Part shown: piece after piece, positions 1 to 6,213 of the stretch
How the letters are laid out: every line of letters begins with the position of its first letter
Position numbering within the stretch: position 1 is the first letter of the stretch
NCBI GenBank assembly: GCA_913062735.1
Contig: CAJXWI010000063.1
Location: forward strand, 1-9,257
Length of the DNA: 9,257 bases
DNA from: an uncultured Arcobacter sp.
Lineage (GTDB): Bacteria; Campylobacterota; Campylobacteria; Campylobacterales; Arcobacteraceae
Direction of reading: 5' to 3'
Translations under genes and position numbers: made by a program
The notes under the pieces: model-generated
Seen by the model: only the letters and a program-made list of their open reading frames with translations
What the model was told of the DNA's origin: nothing
The model's database searches: none

Positions 1-482
1 CAGTAAGAGGCATTGGTCTCTCTCCTGATAAAATGTTACAAGCAAGAGCTTTTTCTTATCCAGATGCTCACAGGTACAGAGTAGGAACTCATTATGAAAG
101 TCTGCCTATTAATAGACCCTTAAATGAAGTGAATACCTATCATATGGGTGGAGCTATGAATTATAAGGATATTAAAGAAGTTGAGGGGGTTAATTATGAG
201 CCTAATACGTTTGATGGACCTAAAGAAGATGAAGCGTTTAGAGAACCTGCTTTAGATATGGAAGGTAAGGTTGATAGATATGATAAAACAAAAAATAATG
301 ACTATTTTAAACAACCACGGGCTTTATTTAATTTAATGAATGATTCTCAAAAAGAACAACTTTTTACTAATATTGCGGCTGCTATGAAGGGGGTGCCACA
401 ATATATTATTGATAAACAATTGGCCTTGTATGAACAAATCTCAAAAGAGTATGCAGAGGGAGTAAAAGGCGCTTTATCATGA
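1..482 (+). CDS. katA: Haem catalase (KatA type), C-terminal part; 5' end outside window
   Basis: This is the C-terminal part of a monofunctional haem catalase, which dismutates hydrogen peroxide to water and oxygen. The reading frame is open from base 3, so the gene begins upstream of the window; the ATG at 33 is an internal methionine, not the start. Bases 45-71 encode RAFSYPDAH, which fits the proximal haem-ligand signature (R-x-F-x-Y-x-D-x-x); the tyrosine at 57-59 would be the axial iron ligand. It is followed by HRYRVG and INRP, then NYEPNTFDGPKED, all typical of the C-terminal part of small-subunit catalases. The last residues (VPQYIID, then EYAEGV) match the usual short C-terminal helices, with no flavodoxin-like extension, so this is a small-subunit enzyme. 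The distal His and Asn lie upstream and cannot be checked. The stop codon overlaps the next gene's ATG. Confidence 0.96.
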   Translation, partial: VRGIGLSPDKMLQARAFSYPDAHRYRVGTHYESLPINRPLNEVNTYHMGGAMNYKDIKEVEGVNYEPNTFDGPKEDEAFREPALDMEGKVDRYDKTKNNDYFKQPRALFNLMNDSQKEQLFTNIAAAMKGVPQYIIDKQLALYEQISKEYAEGVKGALS

Positions 483-955
483 AAACTGACATAAGCCTAG
501 AAGAAGAAAAACGCTATGAACAATTACAACTAATTGCGCTTGATTATGCAAGAGTAGGTGAGAGTAAAGAACTTGAAAAAATGATTAAAGCTGTAATAAA
601 CGTCAATTTAACAACACATAAAGAGGATAGTTTATTGATTCTTGCTTCTTATAATGGAAACTATGAAACATGCAAAATGTTAATTTCATATAAAGCAAGA
701 CTAAATCAAAGGAATCAAAGAGGGCAAACACCTTTAGAAGGAGTGTGTTTTAAAGGTTATTTAAACATAGTAAAATTGCTAGTAGAAAATAAAGTGGAAG
801 TGAATTCAAAAGCTATTATGTATGCAAGTATTTTTGGGAATATTGATATAGTGAAATACCTAAAATCTAAAAAAACAAATGTTTCTTTGGGGGTTAGAAT
901 ATTAGAAGTTTTTTCTGCTGTTGTTTCCTATTTTAAAGTTAAAGCCCAGCAGTAA
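479..955 (+). CDS. Ankyrin-repeat protein coupled to catalase (Cj1386/AnkB-like)
   Basis: A 158-residue protein with three to four ankyrin repeats: a divergent helix pair around residues 17-46, clearer repeats at about 47-79 and 80-112 (GQTPLEGVCFKGYLNIVKLL is the best match), and a final half repeat at 113-131. The C-terminal segment at 139-153 is hydrophobic. No signal peptide is visible, so it is probably cytoplasmic. The ATG overlaps the catalase stop as ATGA, with AAGG at 466-469 placed nine bases upstream, so the two genes are almost certainly cotranscribed and translationally coupled. In Campylobacter jejuni the ankyrin protein Cj1386 next to katA is needed to load haem into catalase, and Pseudomonas ankB sits beside katB. 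By position, size and fold this is probably the same kind of accessory protein; its function here is inferred. Confidence 0.9.
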   Translation: MKTDISLEEEKRYEQLQLIALDYARVGESKELEKMIKAVINVNLTTHKEDSLLILASYNGNYETCKMLISYKARLNQRNQRGQTPLEGVCFKGYLNIVKLLVENKVEVNSKAIMYASIFGNIDIVKYLKSKKTNVSLGVRILEVFSAVVSYFKVKAQQ

Positions 956-1017
956 AATAAAAAATGCTGCTTATATTAATAGTAGAATTTCTTTTTTAGA
1001 AGAATCTACAGAAAATT

Positions 1018-1026
1018 TGATATAAT
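1018..1026 (+). promoter_or_regulatory. Extended -10 promoter for the DM13 gene
   Basis: TGATATAAT is a perfect extended -10 box (TG-n-TATAAT). No good -35 box is present, but a T-tract at 992-997 lies near that position, as is common in Campylobacterota sigma70 promoters. Transcription would be expected to begin about seven bases after the box, at 1032-1034, which is the start codon of the next gene itself. Confidence 0.65.
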
Positions 1027-1031
1027 TTATT

Positions 1032-1550
1032 ATGAAAAAAATAATTATAAGTAGTATTTTTATACTGGTATCCGCAATTGCTTGGTGGTTGATTTCTCCT
1101 TTATTTATTAATGTTGAAGTTAATGAAGCTGCACCTATTTCATTAGACGAACATGAGAAGATAAAAAATTCTATGCAAGACAGTATTATAAAAGACGTTA
1201 TGCCTACATCCAATGCTAATCAAAATAAAAAATTGGGTTCTTTTGTAGATGGTGATTCTTCACATAATGTATCTGGAGATTTATTATTACTTTCTAATAA
1301 TCAGAGCTCATATTTGCGTTTTGAAAACTTTAATGCAACAAATGGACCTGACTTATATGTGGTTTTGTCTACAAATAAGAATCCTAAAAAAGATGGCCTT
1401 GGAAAGATGTTAATCCTTGAGAAACTAAAGGGCAATAAAGGAAATCAAAATTATTCCTTAAAAGGTATTAATCTTAATGATTATGAGTCTGTTTTAATCT
1501 ATTGTAAGGCTTTTTCTGTTGTGTTTGGATATGCAAGTATAAAAAAATAA
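1032..1550 (+). CDS. Membrane-anchored DM13-domain protein
   Basis: A 172-residue protein with an N-terminal hydrophobic anchor or uncleaved signal (residues about 3-26, after MKK) and a C-terminal DM13 domain (about 69-170) that should lie in the periplasm. The DM13 signature is complete: LGSF, LRFENF (95-100), NGPDLYVVLS (104-113), LKGNKGNQNY (132-141), then the YCKAFSVVFGYA block (157-168) with the conserved Cys158. DM13 domains have been proposed to act in electron transfer or redox chemistry through that cysteine; the true role is unknown. Start choice: an in-frame TAA at 1023-1025 rules out any upstream ATG, GTG or TTG start, and the MKK plus hydrophobic stretch makes ATG 1032 convincing. 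No Shine-Dalgarno sequence precedes it. The gene lies 76 bases after the ankyrin gene but has its own promoter. Confidence 0.9.
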   Translation: MKKIIISSIFILVSAIAWWLISPLFINVEVNEAAPISLDEHEKIKNSMQDSIIKDVMPTSNANQNKKLGSFVDGDSSHNVSGDLLLLSNNQSSYLRFENFNATNGPDLYVVLSTNKNPKKDGLGKMLILEKLKGNKGNQNYSLKGINLNDYESVLIYCKAFSVVFGYASIKK

Positions 1551-1584
1551 GTTAATTTATAAAATGAAAGATTTTTTAAATCTT

Positions 1585-1616
1585 AAAAGGTCAGTATTAA
1601 CTGGCCTTTTTTATTG
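1585..1616 (+). terminator. Rho-independent terminator after the DM13 gene
   Basis: AAAAGGTCAG (1585-1594) pairs with CTGGCCTTTT (1601-1610) across a six-base loop, with one G-T pair, and runs into further Ts. It lies between the convergent DM13 and glnS genes. Read on the - strand the hairpin ends in only four Ts, so it may also stop glnS transcription, less strongly. A second AT-rich perfect inverted repeat, AAGATTT / AAATCTT (1568-1584), sits directly beside it. Confidence 0.8.
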
Positions 1617-1620
1617 TCTT

Positions 1621-3870
1621 TTATTGTAACTTTTGAGCTACAAGTTCATTTACTATTTTTGGATTTGCTTTCCCTGCTGTTTTTTTAAGAACTTGTCCTA
1701 CAAAAAAGCCTAAAAGTTTTTTATTTCCAGCTTTAAATTTTGCAACATTATCTGGATTGTTTGTTATTATCTCATCAATTATTGGTAGAATTAAAGAAGG
1801 ATCACTTATTTGTATAAGACCTTTATTCTCAACTATTTTTGTTGGTTCTTCCCCTGTATTAATCATTTCTTCAAATACTTGTTTTGCTATCTTACTTGAA
1901 ATAAGCTCTTCATCTAACATTTTTACAAGTTTACTAATTTGTTTTGCAGTAAATTTTAGTTCCTTTATCTCTTTTTCTTTTAGTTCTCTTGCTACTTCAT
2001 TTGCAACCATATTTGCCAAACTTATAGGACTAGAAAGAAGAGTCAGCGTTTCTTCGTAAAAAGACGAGAGTTTTTCATCTCTTGCTAGAATATTAGCTAC
2101 TTCTGCATTTAATTTAAGGGTATTTGTATAGTTATCAAATAAAGTTTGTTGCTCACTATTCATAGCTATAATTTCACCATCAATTTGCACTTTTTTATTT
2201 ACTACTTTTACTGCAGCTTTGTCTGTATTTGTTTTTTTAGCCCAAGAGTCTTTTAATCCTACAATCTTATTAAATACAGGTTTATCATCTGTATAATCAT
2301 CTGGATCAGCATAAAAATATCCCTGTCTTTCAAACTGGAATCTTGTATTTATTTTGTCATTTATTACAGCAGGCTCAATTAACGCTGTTTTAATAATTTG
2401 TAAAGAGTTAGGATTAATATCTTCAACGCCTTGAGGAGCTTCATTTTTAAATAAACGATCATAAACTCTTACTTCTACTTGTTTAGCTTCAGCAGCACTT
2501 ACCCATTGAATAGCACTTTTTACTTTTACAGAACTTGTATCACTTCCACTTTTAGAATCAGCGTGATAGTGAGCTTTTATTTCTATTATTTTTCCAGATT
2601 CATCTTTTATAAGATCTTTAAACGTGATTATATATCCGTGTCTAAGTCTTACTGCTTGATCTTTTGTAAGTCTAAAATACCCTTTTGGAGGATGCTCACA
2701 AAAATCATCTCGTTCAATATAAATTTCACTAGAAAAAGGAAGTTTTCTAGATCCTTCTTTAGGAACATCGTGTGGATAATAAGAAGCATCTATTTCTTCT
2801 GCACCTGCATAGTTTTCTATTGTTACTTTTAAAGGATCAAGAACACACATAACACGTGGAACTTTTTTATTTAAATCATCTCTTATGCAAAATTCAAGTT
2901 GTGAAACATCTACCATTGAATTGGCTTTTGCAATTCCAATTTGATCACAAAAATTTAAAATCGATTCTTTTGTATAACCTCTTCTTTTATATCCAGCTAG
3001 CGTTGGAAGTCTTGGGTCATCCCATCCTGATACTACTTTTACTTCTACTAGTTCTAAAAGTTTTCTTTTACTCATAACCGTATAATTAATACCCAAACGT
3101 GCAAATTCATGTTGGTAAGGACGAGGAGCTATAAGTTCAAGAGTATTAAGAACCCAATTGTAAATATCACGGTTGTTTTCAAATTCTAGAGTGCAAATAG
3201 AGTGCGTAACATCTTCAATATAATCAGATAAACAATGTGCAAAATCATACATAGGGTAAATGCACCACTCATCTTTTGTTCTAAAATGATGGGAGTGTCT
3301 TATTCTATATAAAAGTGGATCTCTTAATTTCATATTAGCAGCGCTCATATCAATTTTTGCTCTTAAAACATGTGAACCATCTTTAAAGTCACCATTTTTC
3401 ATTATAGAAAAAAGCTCTAAGTTTTCTTCTATAGAACGATTGGCATATTTGCTTCTTTTCCCAGCACTGGTTACCGTACCCCTAAATTCACGCATTTCTT
3501 CTTCATTTATGCTATCAACATAGGCTTTTCCCATTTTTATTAATGTAAGTGCATAATCATATATTTTAGGGAAATAATCAGAGGTAAAATGTACATTATT
3601 TCCCCAGTCAAATCCAAGCCACTGCACAGCATCTTTTAATGCTTCTACATATTTTGTGTCTTCTTTTGTAGGATTAGTATCATCCATTCTAAGGTTACAA
3701 TGTCCTTGATAATCTCGTGCAATTCCAAAATTTATACAAATAGACTTAGCATGTCCTATATGTGGGAAACCATTAGGCTCAGGAGGAAATCGTGTAATAA
3801 TCTCACTGTATTTGCCTTTTTTTAAATCCTCTTCAACTTTGACACGTAAAAAATCTTTACTCTCACTCAT
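1621..3870 (-). CDS. glnS: Glutaminyl-tRNA synthetase with C-terminal YqeY/GatB-like domain
   Basis: A 749-residue class I aminoacyl-tRNA synthetase that charges tRNA-Gln with glutamine. The Rossmann-fold catalytic core carries RFPPEPNGFPHIGHAKSI with HIGH at 37-40, and the second signature as VMSKR at 265-269. GlnRS-type blocks include DDTNPTKED, MYDFAHCLSDYIEDVTHS and SGWDDPRLPTLAGYKRRGYT. The two anticodon-binding beta-barrels run to about residue 570. E. coli GlnRS stops near 554; this protein continues with about 165 helical residues (585-749) resembling the C-terminal tRNA-binding domain of GatB and YqeY: LANMVANEVAREL, GLIQISD, then FFVGQVLKKTAGKANP near the end. A comparable appended domain is known in Deinococcus GlnRS. 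The start ATG (3868-3870) has AAAAGG ten bases upstream. The gene stands alone, with no neighbouring tRNA or gat genes in the window. Confidence 0.97.
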   Translation of the reverse strand: MSESKDFLRVKVEEDLKKGKYSEIITRFPPEPNGFPHIGHAKSICINFGIARDYQGHCNLRMDDTNPTKEDTKYVEALKDAVQWLGFDWGNNVHFTSDYFPKIYDYALTLIKMGKAYVDSINEEEMREFRGTVTSAGKRSKYANRSIEENLELFSIMKNGDFKDGSHVLRAKIDMSAANMKLRDPLLYRIRHSHHFRTKDEWCIYPMYDFAHCLSDYIEDVTHSICTLEFENNRDIYNWVLNTLELIAPRPYQHEFARLGINYTVMSKRKLLELVEVKVVSGWDDPRLPTLAGYKRRGYTKESILNFCDQIGIAKANSMVDVSQLEFCIRDDLNKKVPRVMCVLDPLKVTIENYAGAEEIDASYYPHDVPKEGSRKLPFSSEIYIERDDFCEHPPKGYFRLTKDQAVRLRHGYIITFKDLIKDESGKIIEIKAHYHADSKSGSDTSSVKVKSAIQWVSAAEAKQVEVRVYDRLFKNEAPQGVEDINPNSLQIIKTALIEPAVINDKINTRFQFERQGYFYADPDDYTDDKPVFNKIVGLKDSWAKKTNTDKAAVKVVNKKVQIDGEIIAMNSEQQTLFDNYTNTLKLNAEVANILARDEKLSSFYEETLTLLSSPISLANMVANEVARELKEKEIKELKFTAKQISKLVKMLDEELISSKIAKQVFEEMINTGEEPTKIVENKGLIQISDPSLILPIIDEIITNNPDNVAKFKAGNKKLLGFFVGQVLKKTAGKANPKIVNELVAQKLQ

Positions 3871-3880
3871 TATAATTAAA

Positions 3881-3922
3881 CCTTTTGATTTTAAAACTCT
3901 TATTTAGAGTAGTATTCTAGCA
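3881..3922 (-). promoter_or_regulatory. glnS promoter (extended -10) and ribosome binding site
   Basis: On the - strand TGCTAGAAT (3922-3914) is an extended -10 box, predicting a transcript start near 3907 and a leader of about 37 bases. AAAAGG at 3886-3881 is the ribosome binding site, ten bases before the ATG. No T-box or other riboswitch structure can fit in so short a leader. Confidence 0.55.
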
Positions 3923-4031
3923 AATTTGTGCTTATATCATCGTAGAAAAAACTTAGTAAAGCTAGGGCTAGGGATATAAAAAACGTGAAGCATATTTTTT
4001 AATACATTCTTTTAATACGCTTATTTACTGC

Positions 4032-4060
4032 TTGATTTTTATTAAAAGAAGTGATATGCT
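4032..4060 (+). promoter_or_regulatory. Promoter of the rubredoxin gene
   Basis: TTGATT (4032-4037), a 17-base spacer and TATGCT (4055-4060) preceded by TG at 4052-4053 form the most complete promoter in the window. The predicted start is near 4067, giving a leader of about 39 bases. TAGAAT at 4074-4079 is a weaker alternative -10. Confidence 0.55.
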
Positions 4061-4105
4061 ATCTTTTATCAAATAGAATTTAAAATCTAATAAAAAGGAC
4101 TTAGC

Positions 4106-4276
4106 TTGAATGATTACATTTGTACTGTACGTGGGTATATATATGAAGTGAAAAATGGTGATCCTGATAATGGAATTAAAGCAGGAACTGCATTCGAAAA
4201 TATTTCAAGTGATTGGGAATGTCCTGATTGTGGTTCAGGTAAAGAGGATTTTGAAAAATTAGAAGAAGAACTCTAA
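4106..4276 (+). CDS. Rubredoxin with one iron-ligand cysteine replaced (C9R)
   Basis: A 56-residue rubredoxin, a small cytoplasmic iron protein that passes single electrons, often to peroxide- or superoxide-reducing partners. It starts at TTG 4106 (reading MNDYICTV), with AAGGA at 4095-4099 six bases upstream; the ATG at 4110 is out of frame and stops quickly. Family hallmarks are clear: GYIYEVKNGDPDNGI, AGTAFENI, then DWECPDCGSGKEDFE with the second ligand pair Cys39 and Cys42. The first pair should read C-x-x-C-G, but here it is C6-T-V-R9-G: codon 9 is CGT (4130-4132), one base from TGT. Everything else is well conserved, so this is either a recent mutation, a sequencing error or a natural three-cysteine variant. 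The family assignment is firm; iron binding is in doubt. Confidence 0.9.
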   Translation: MNDYICTVRGYIYEVKNGDPDNGIKAGTAFENISSDWECPDCGSGKEDFEKLEEEL

Positions 4277-4333
4277 GCTTAAAAGTCTTTTATATTAAAA
4301 TATTAAATCAAGAGAGCCATGTTTATACATAAA

Positions 4334-4376
4334 GTTTAATAATAAACAAAGCATATACGCTCTAAACTATTGTTTA
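4334..4376. promoter_or_regulatory. Two operator-like 5-4-5 inverted repeats and a 12-base direct repeat
   Basis: GTTTA-ATAA-TAAAC (4334-4347) and TAAAC-TATT-GTTTA (4363-4376) are perfect 5-base inverted repeats, each with a four-base centre; their centres are 29 bases apart. GTTTAATAATAA also occurs twice as a direct repeat (4334-4345 and 4372-4383). Between them lies AGC-N6-GCT (4350-4361). They sit just upstream of a strong ribosome binding site and the TSUP gene. The 5-4-5 spacing recalls CRP/FNR-family sites, but the base composition is so AT-rich that chance is possible. Confidence 0.35.
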
Positions 4377-4396
4377 ATAATAACTAAGGAGCAATT

Positions 4397-4503
4397 ATGA
4401 AAATATTTAAATTGAATCAAATTACAAGAACGCTTCTTAAACTCTGGCATTAGCCACTTCTTTTTCACTGATACTTTTATCACTTTTTTTCAAATACCTT
4501 TGA
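4397..4503 (+). pseudogene. Small ORF, probably a frameshifted 35-residue membrane or signal peptide gene
   Basis: A perfect AAGGAG (4386-4391) stands five bases before ATG 4397. The frame encodes MKIFKLNQITRTLLKLWH and stops at TAG 4451-4453, giving 18 residues. Moving to the frame at 4444 (a -1 shift or a one-base change) continues as LALATSFSLILLSLFFKYL to TGA 4501-4503. The joined product, about 35 residues, has a basic N-terminus followed by a hydrophobic helix, like a small membrane protein or a bare signal peptide. The second frame has no start of its own and meets a stop at 4438. It could be a broken small gene, the remnant of a secreted protein upstream of the TSUP gene, a short leader peptide or a sequencing error. 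I recognise no family. Confidence 0.4.
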
Positions 4504-4544
4504 CGTAATTTATTACACTCTTTTTCATATTTATAGGAGAAATC

Positions 4545-5267
4545 ATGGAACTTACCATAAGTGCATATATACTTATAAACTTTATTTTAATTCTCGGTTC
4601 AATTTTACAAATGGCTACAGGTGTAACGGCTGGTATGATAATCGTACCTTTTTTAGCAATGATTTCTTATACTTTAATTCCGGCACCAATTGCTTTTGCA
4701 TCGCTAGCATTAACCATAATGATGTCCTACAAAGGAAGAAAACATATAGATACAAACAATATGCTGCAAATTTCTTTGGGTATGTTTGCTGGTATCTTGC
4801 TTTCCATTTTTATTTTAAAAAATATCAAGTTTGAACATTTAGGACTTGTTTTTGGAATATTTATTTTAATCTCTGTTTTTATAAGTATAAAAATAAAATC
4901 CTTTACTTTAAACAAGAGCATTAATTATTCGGGAGGGTTTGTAGCTGGAGTTATGGGCTCAATGGCTGCTGTTGGAGGTCAAATTCTTGCTTTGTTATTT
5001 CAAAATCATCCGCTAGAGTCTTTAAAATCTACTTTGGCATTTTTATATACCTTATTTTCCATAGTGATGTTATTAATGTTTTATATTTTTGGTGAGTTTT
5101 CGACTGCACAATTTATATCAGGAATTTATATGATGCCAGGTTTTATTATTGGTTTTTTTCTTGCACCTGTCTTTTCTAAATATCTTAATCCTAAATACAG
5201 CAAAATTATTGTTCTTTCTATGGCATCATTTGGTGCCTTAGCTCTAATAATAAAGAGTGTTTTTTAG
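4545..5267 (+). CDS. TSUP-family membrane protein (sulfite exporter TauE/SafE type)
   Basis: A 240-residue inner-membrane protein with about eight hydrophobic segments (roughly 7-27, 29-60, 74-91, 98-116, 128-152, 165-183, 188-210, 219-237). It shows the two-fold internal repeat of the TauE/SafE (TSUP) family: ATGVTAGMIIVP near residue 24 in the first half, and GGFVAGVMGSMAAVGGQ near 130 in the second, with a short basic loop (KGRKHID, 63-69) after the first repeat. Members move small anions such as sulfite, sulfoacetate or related sulfur and organic acids; the substrate here cannot be told from sequence. The length is usual for the family. The start ATG has AGGAG (4535-4539) five bases upstream. 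It lies 41 bases after the broken small ORF and ends at a terminator shared with a convergent gene. Confidence 0.85.
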   Translation: MELTISAYILINFILILGSILQMATGVTAGMIIVPFLAMISYTLIPAPIAFASLALTIMMSYKGRKHIDTNNMLQISLGMFAGILLSIFILKNIKFEHLGLVFGIFILISVFISIKIKSFTLNKSINYSGGFVAGVMGSMAAVGGQILALLFQNHPLESLKSTLAFLYTLFSIVMLLMFYIFGEFSTAQFISGIYMMPGFIIGFFLAPVFSKYLNPKYSKIIVLSMASFGALALIIKSVF

Positions 5268-5339
5268 TTTTATAAATAAGAAGGAGAATACAAGCAAACA
5301 ATTTATTGTATTACTACATACTTGTAATTTGATTTTTTT

Positions 5340-5368
5340 AAAATAGAGCGATTTGCTCTATTTTTTTT
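5340..5368 (+). terminator. Strong hairpin terminator between convergent genes
   Basis: AAAATAGAGC (5340-5349) pairs perfectly with GCTCTATTTT (5355-5364) around a five-base loop, and the T-tract runs to 5368. The end of that tract overlaps the stop codon (5367-5369) of the solute-binding protein gene on the other strand. On the - strand the hairpin is followed by As rather than Ts, so it mainly stops the TSUP transcript. Confidence 0.85.
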
Positions 5369-6182
5369 ATTGTACTCTATCTAACCATTTTGTTTCAATA
5401 AACCACTTCTTATAAATTTTATCCGAAAAACCGACTACTTTGTCTTCTTGTATTTGTCTTAGAAAATTATTTAGCCAATTCATAAAATCAGCGTCCCCTT
5501 TTTTTATAGCCCAACCTAGAGGTTCATAAGTAAGAGGTGTATCTAAATGTATTAATTGACCTTTACCTTTATTGGCTAGAAAGATTCCATTGTATGGTTT
5601 ATCATATATAACCGCATCTGCTTTTCCATTTAATACTTCATTTATAGCATCTGTTATTCTCTCAAATGTTTGTATTTCTGCTTTTTTAAAAAATTTTCTA
5701 GCGGCAATTTCACCAGTAACCCCAAGTTTAGTTACTATTTTATAGCCTTTTTTATCCAAATCATTAGCACTTAATATTTTTCCTTCTAATGACTTATTTA
5801 AAAGTAAGGTTTGGCCCAAAATAATATGAGGTTTTGAAAAGCTAATTTTTAAATTTCTTTGTTGTGTTATTGTCATTCCAGACATGATGATATCAAATTT
5901 ATCTGTTAATAAACCTGCAATTATTCCATCCCAATCTGTAGGAACAATTTTAAGTTTTACGCCCATATCTTTTGCCATTTTTTTAGCCATATCAATATCA
6001 TAACCAATAAGTCTTCCATTTTTGTCTTTCATTTCAAAAGGCATATATCCTGGGTCTAACCCAATTCGCAACTCACCTCTTTGTAAAATTTTGTTTAATG
6101 TAGAACTTTTCCACAAATCTATATCTGAAGCAAAAAAACTTGTGCCAAGAAATAGCATAATCATTAAAATAACTTTTTTGAT
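5367..6182 (-). CDS. Periplasmic family-3 solute-binding protein (amino-acid type), probable ATC start
   Basis: A secreted solute-binding protein of bacterial family 3 (SBP_bac_3), the substrate receptor of polar amino-acid ABC transporters. Numbered from the ATC start (271 residues): signal peptide about 1-18 (MKKVILMIMLFLGTSFFA, then SD), lobe 1 with LRIGLDPGYMPFE and YDIDMAKKMA, TDWDGIIAGL, Arg109 in the TQQRN motif and FSKP just after, which should bind the ligand carboxylate, and Asp194 in AVIYDKPYN, which should bind the amino group. Both residues suggest an amino-acid ligand. The first ATG (6164) gives 265 residues but lacks the basic N-terminus and any ribosome site. ATC at 6182-6180 has AAAGGA exactly six bases upstream and restores MKK, so I place the start there; if ATC does not work, the protein begins at 6164. 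No permease or ATPase gene adjoins it. Confidence 0.9.
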   Translation of the reverse strand: MKKVILMIMLFLGTSFFASDIDLWKSSTLNKILQRGELRIGLDPGYMPFEMKDKNGRLIGYDIDMAKKMAKDMGVKLKIVPTDWDGIIAGLLTDKFDIIMSGMTITQQRNLKISFSKPHIILGQTLLLNKSLEGKILSANDLDKKGYKIVTKLGVTGEIAARKFFKKAEIQTFERITDAINEVLNGKADAVIYDKPYNGIFLANKGKGQLIHLDTPLTYEPLGWAIKKGDADFMNWLNNFLRQIQEDKVVGFSDKIYKKWFIETKWLDRVQ

Positions 6183-6188
6183 AATTTA

Positions 6189-6213
6189 TCCTTTAATTTT
6201 ATTGAAAAGTATA
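6189..6213 (-). promoter_or_regulatory. Ribosome binding site and -10 box of the solute-binding protein gene
   Basis: AAAGGA (6194-6189, - strand) decides the start: it lies six bases before ATC 6182-6180 but 24 bases before the first ATG at 6164. TATACT (6213-6208, - strand) is a plausible -10 box, predicting a start near 6201; no -35 box is seen. Confidence 0.5.

Noticed and set aside
947..971. Possible hairpin CAGCA / TGCTG after the ankyrin gene
   Set aside because: Only five pairs with a 13-base loop and no T-tract after it; too weak to call a terminator.
971..1213. 80-codon open frame on the - strand over the DM13 gene start
   Set aside because: It lies opposite a well-supported DM13 gene, has no family resemblance, and its frame is an AT-rich shadow of the signal region.
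1757..3077. Three + strand open frames inside glnS
   Set aside because: They are antisense to a clear, full-length GlnRS-YqeY gene, are rich in Phe, Ser and Ile as expected of reverse-strand shadows, and lack ribosome sites.
3961..3973. Tandem CTAGGG repeat (gctagggctaggg)
   Set aside because: Two copies of six bases with no array around them; probably chance.
4727..4921. 64-codon - strand frame inside the TSUP gene
   Set aside because: It is antisense to a membrane protein with clear family motifs, and has no ribosome site or recognisable domain.
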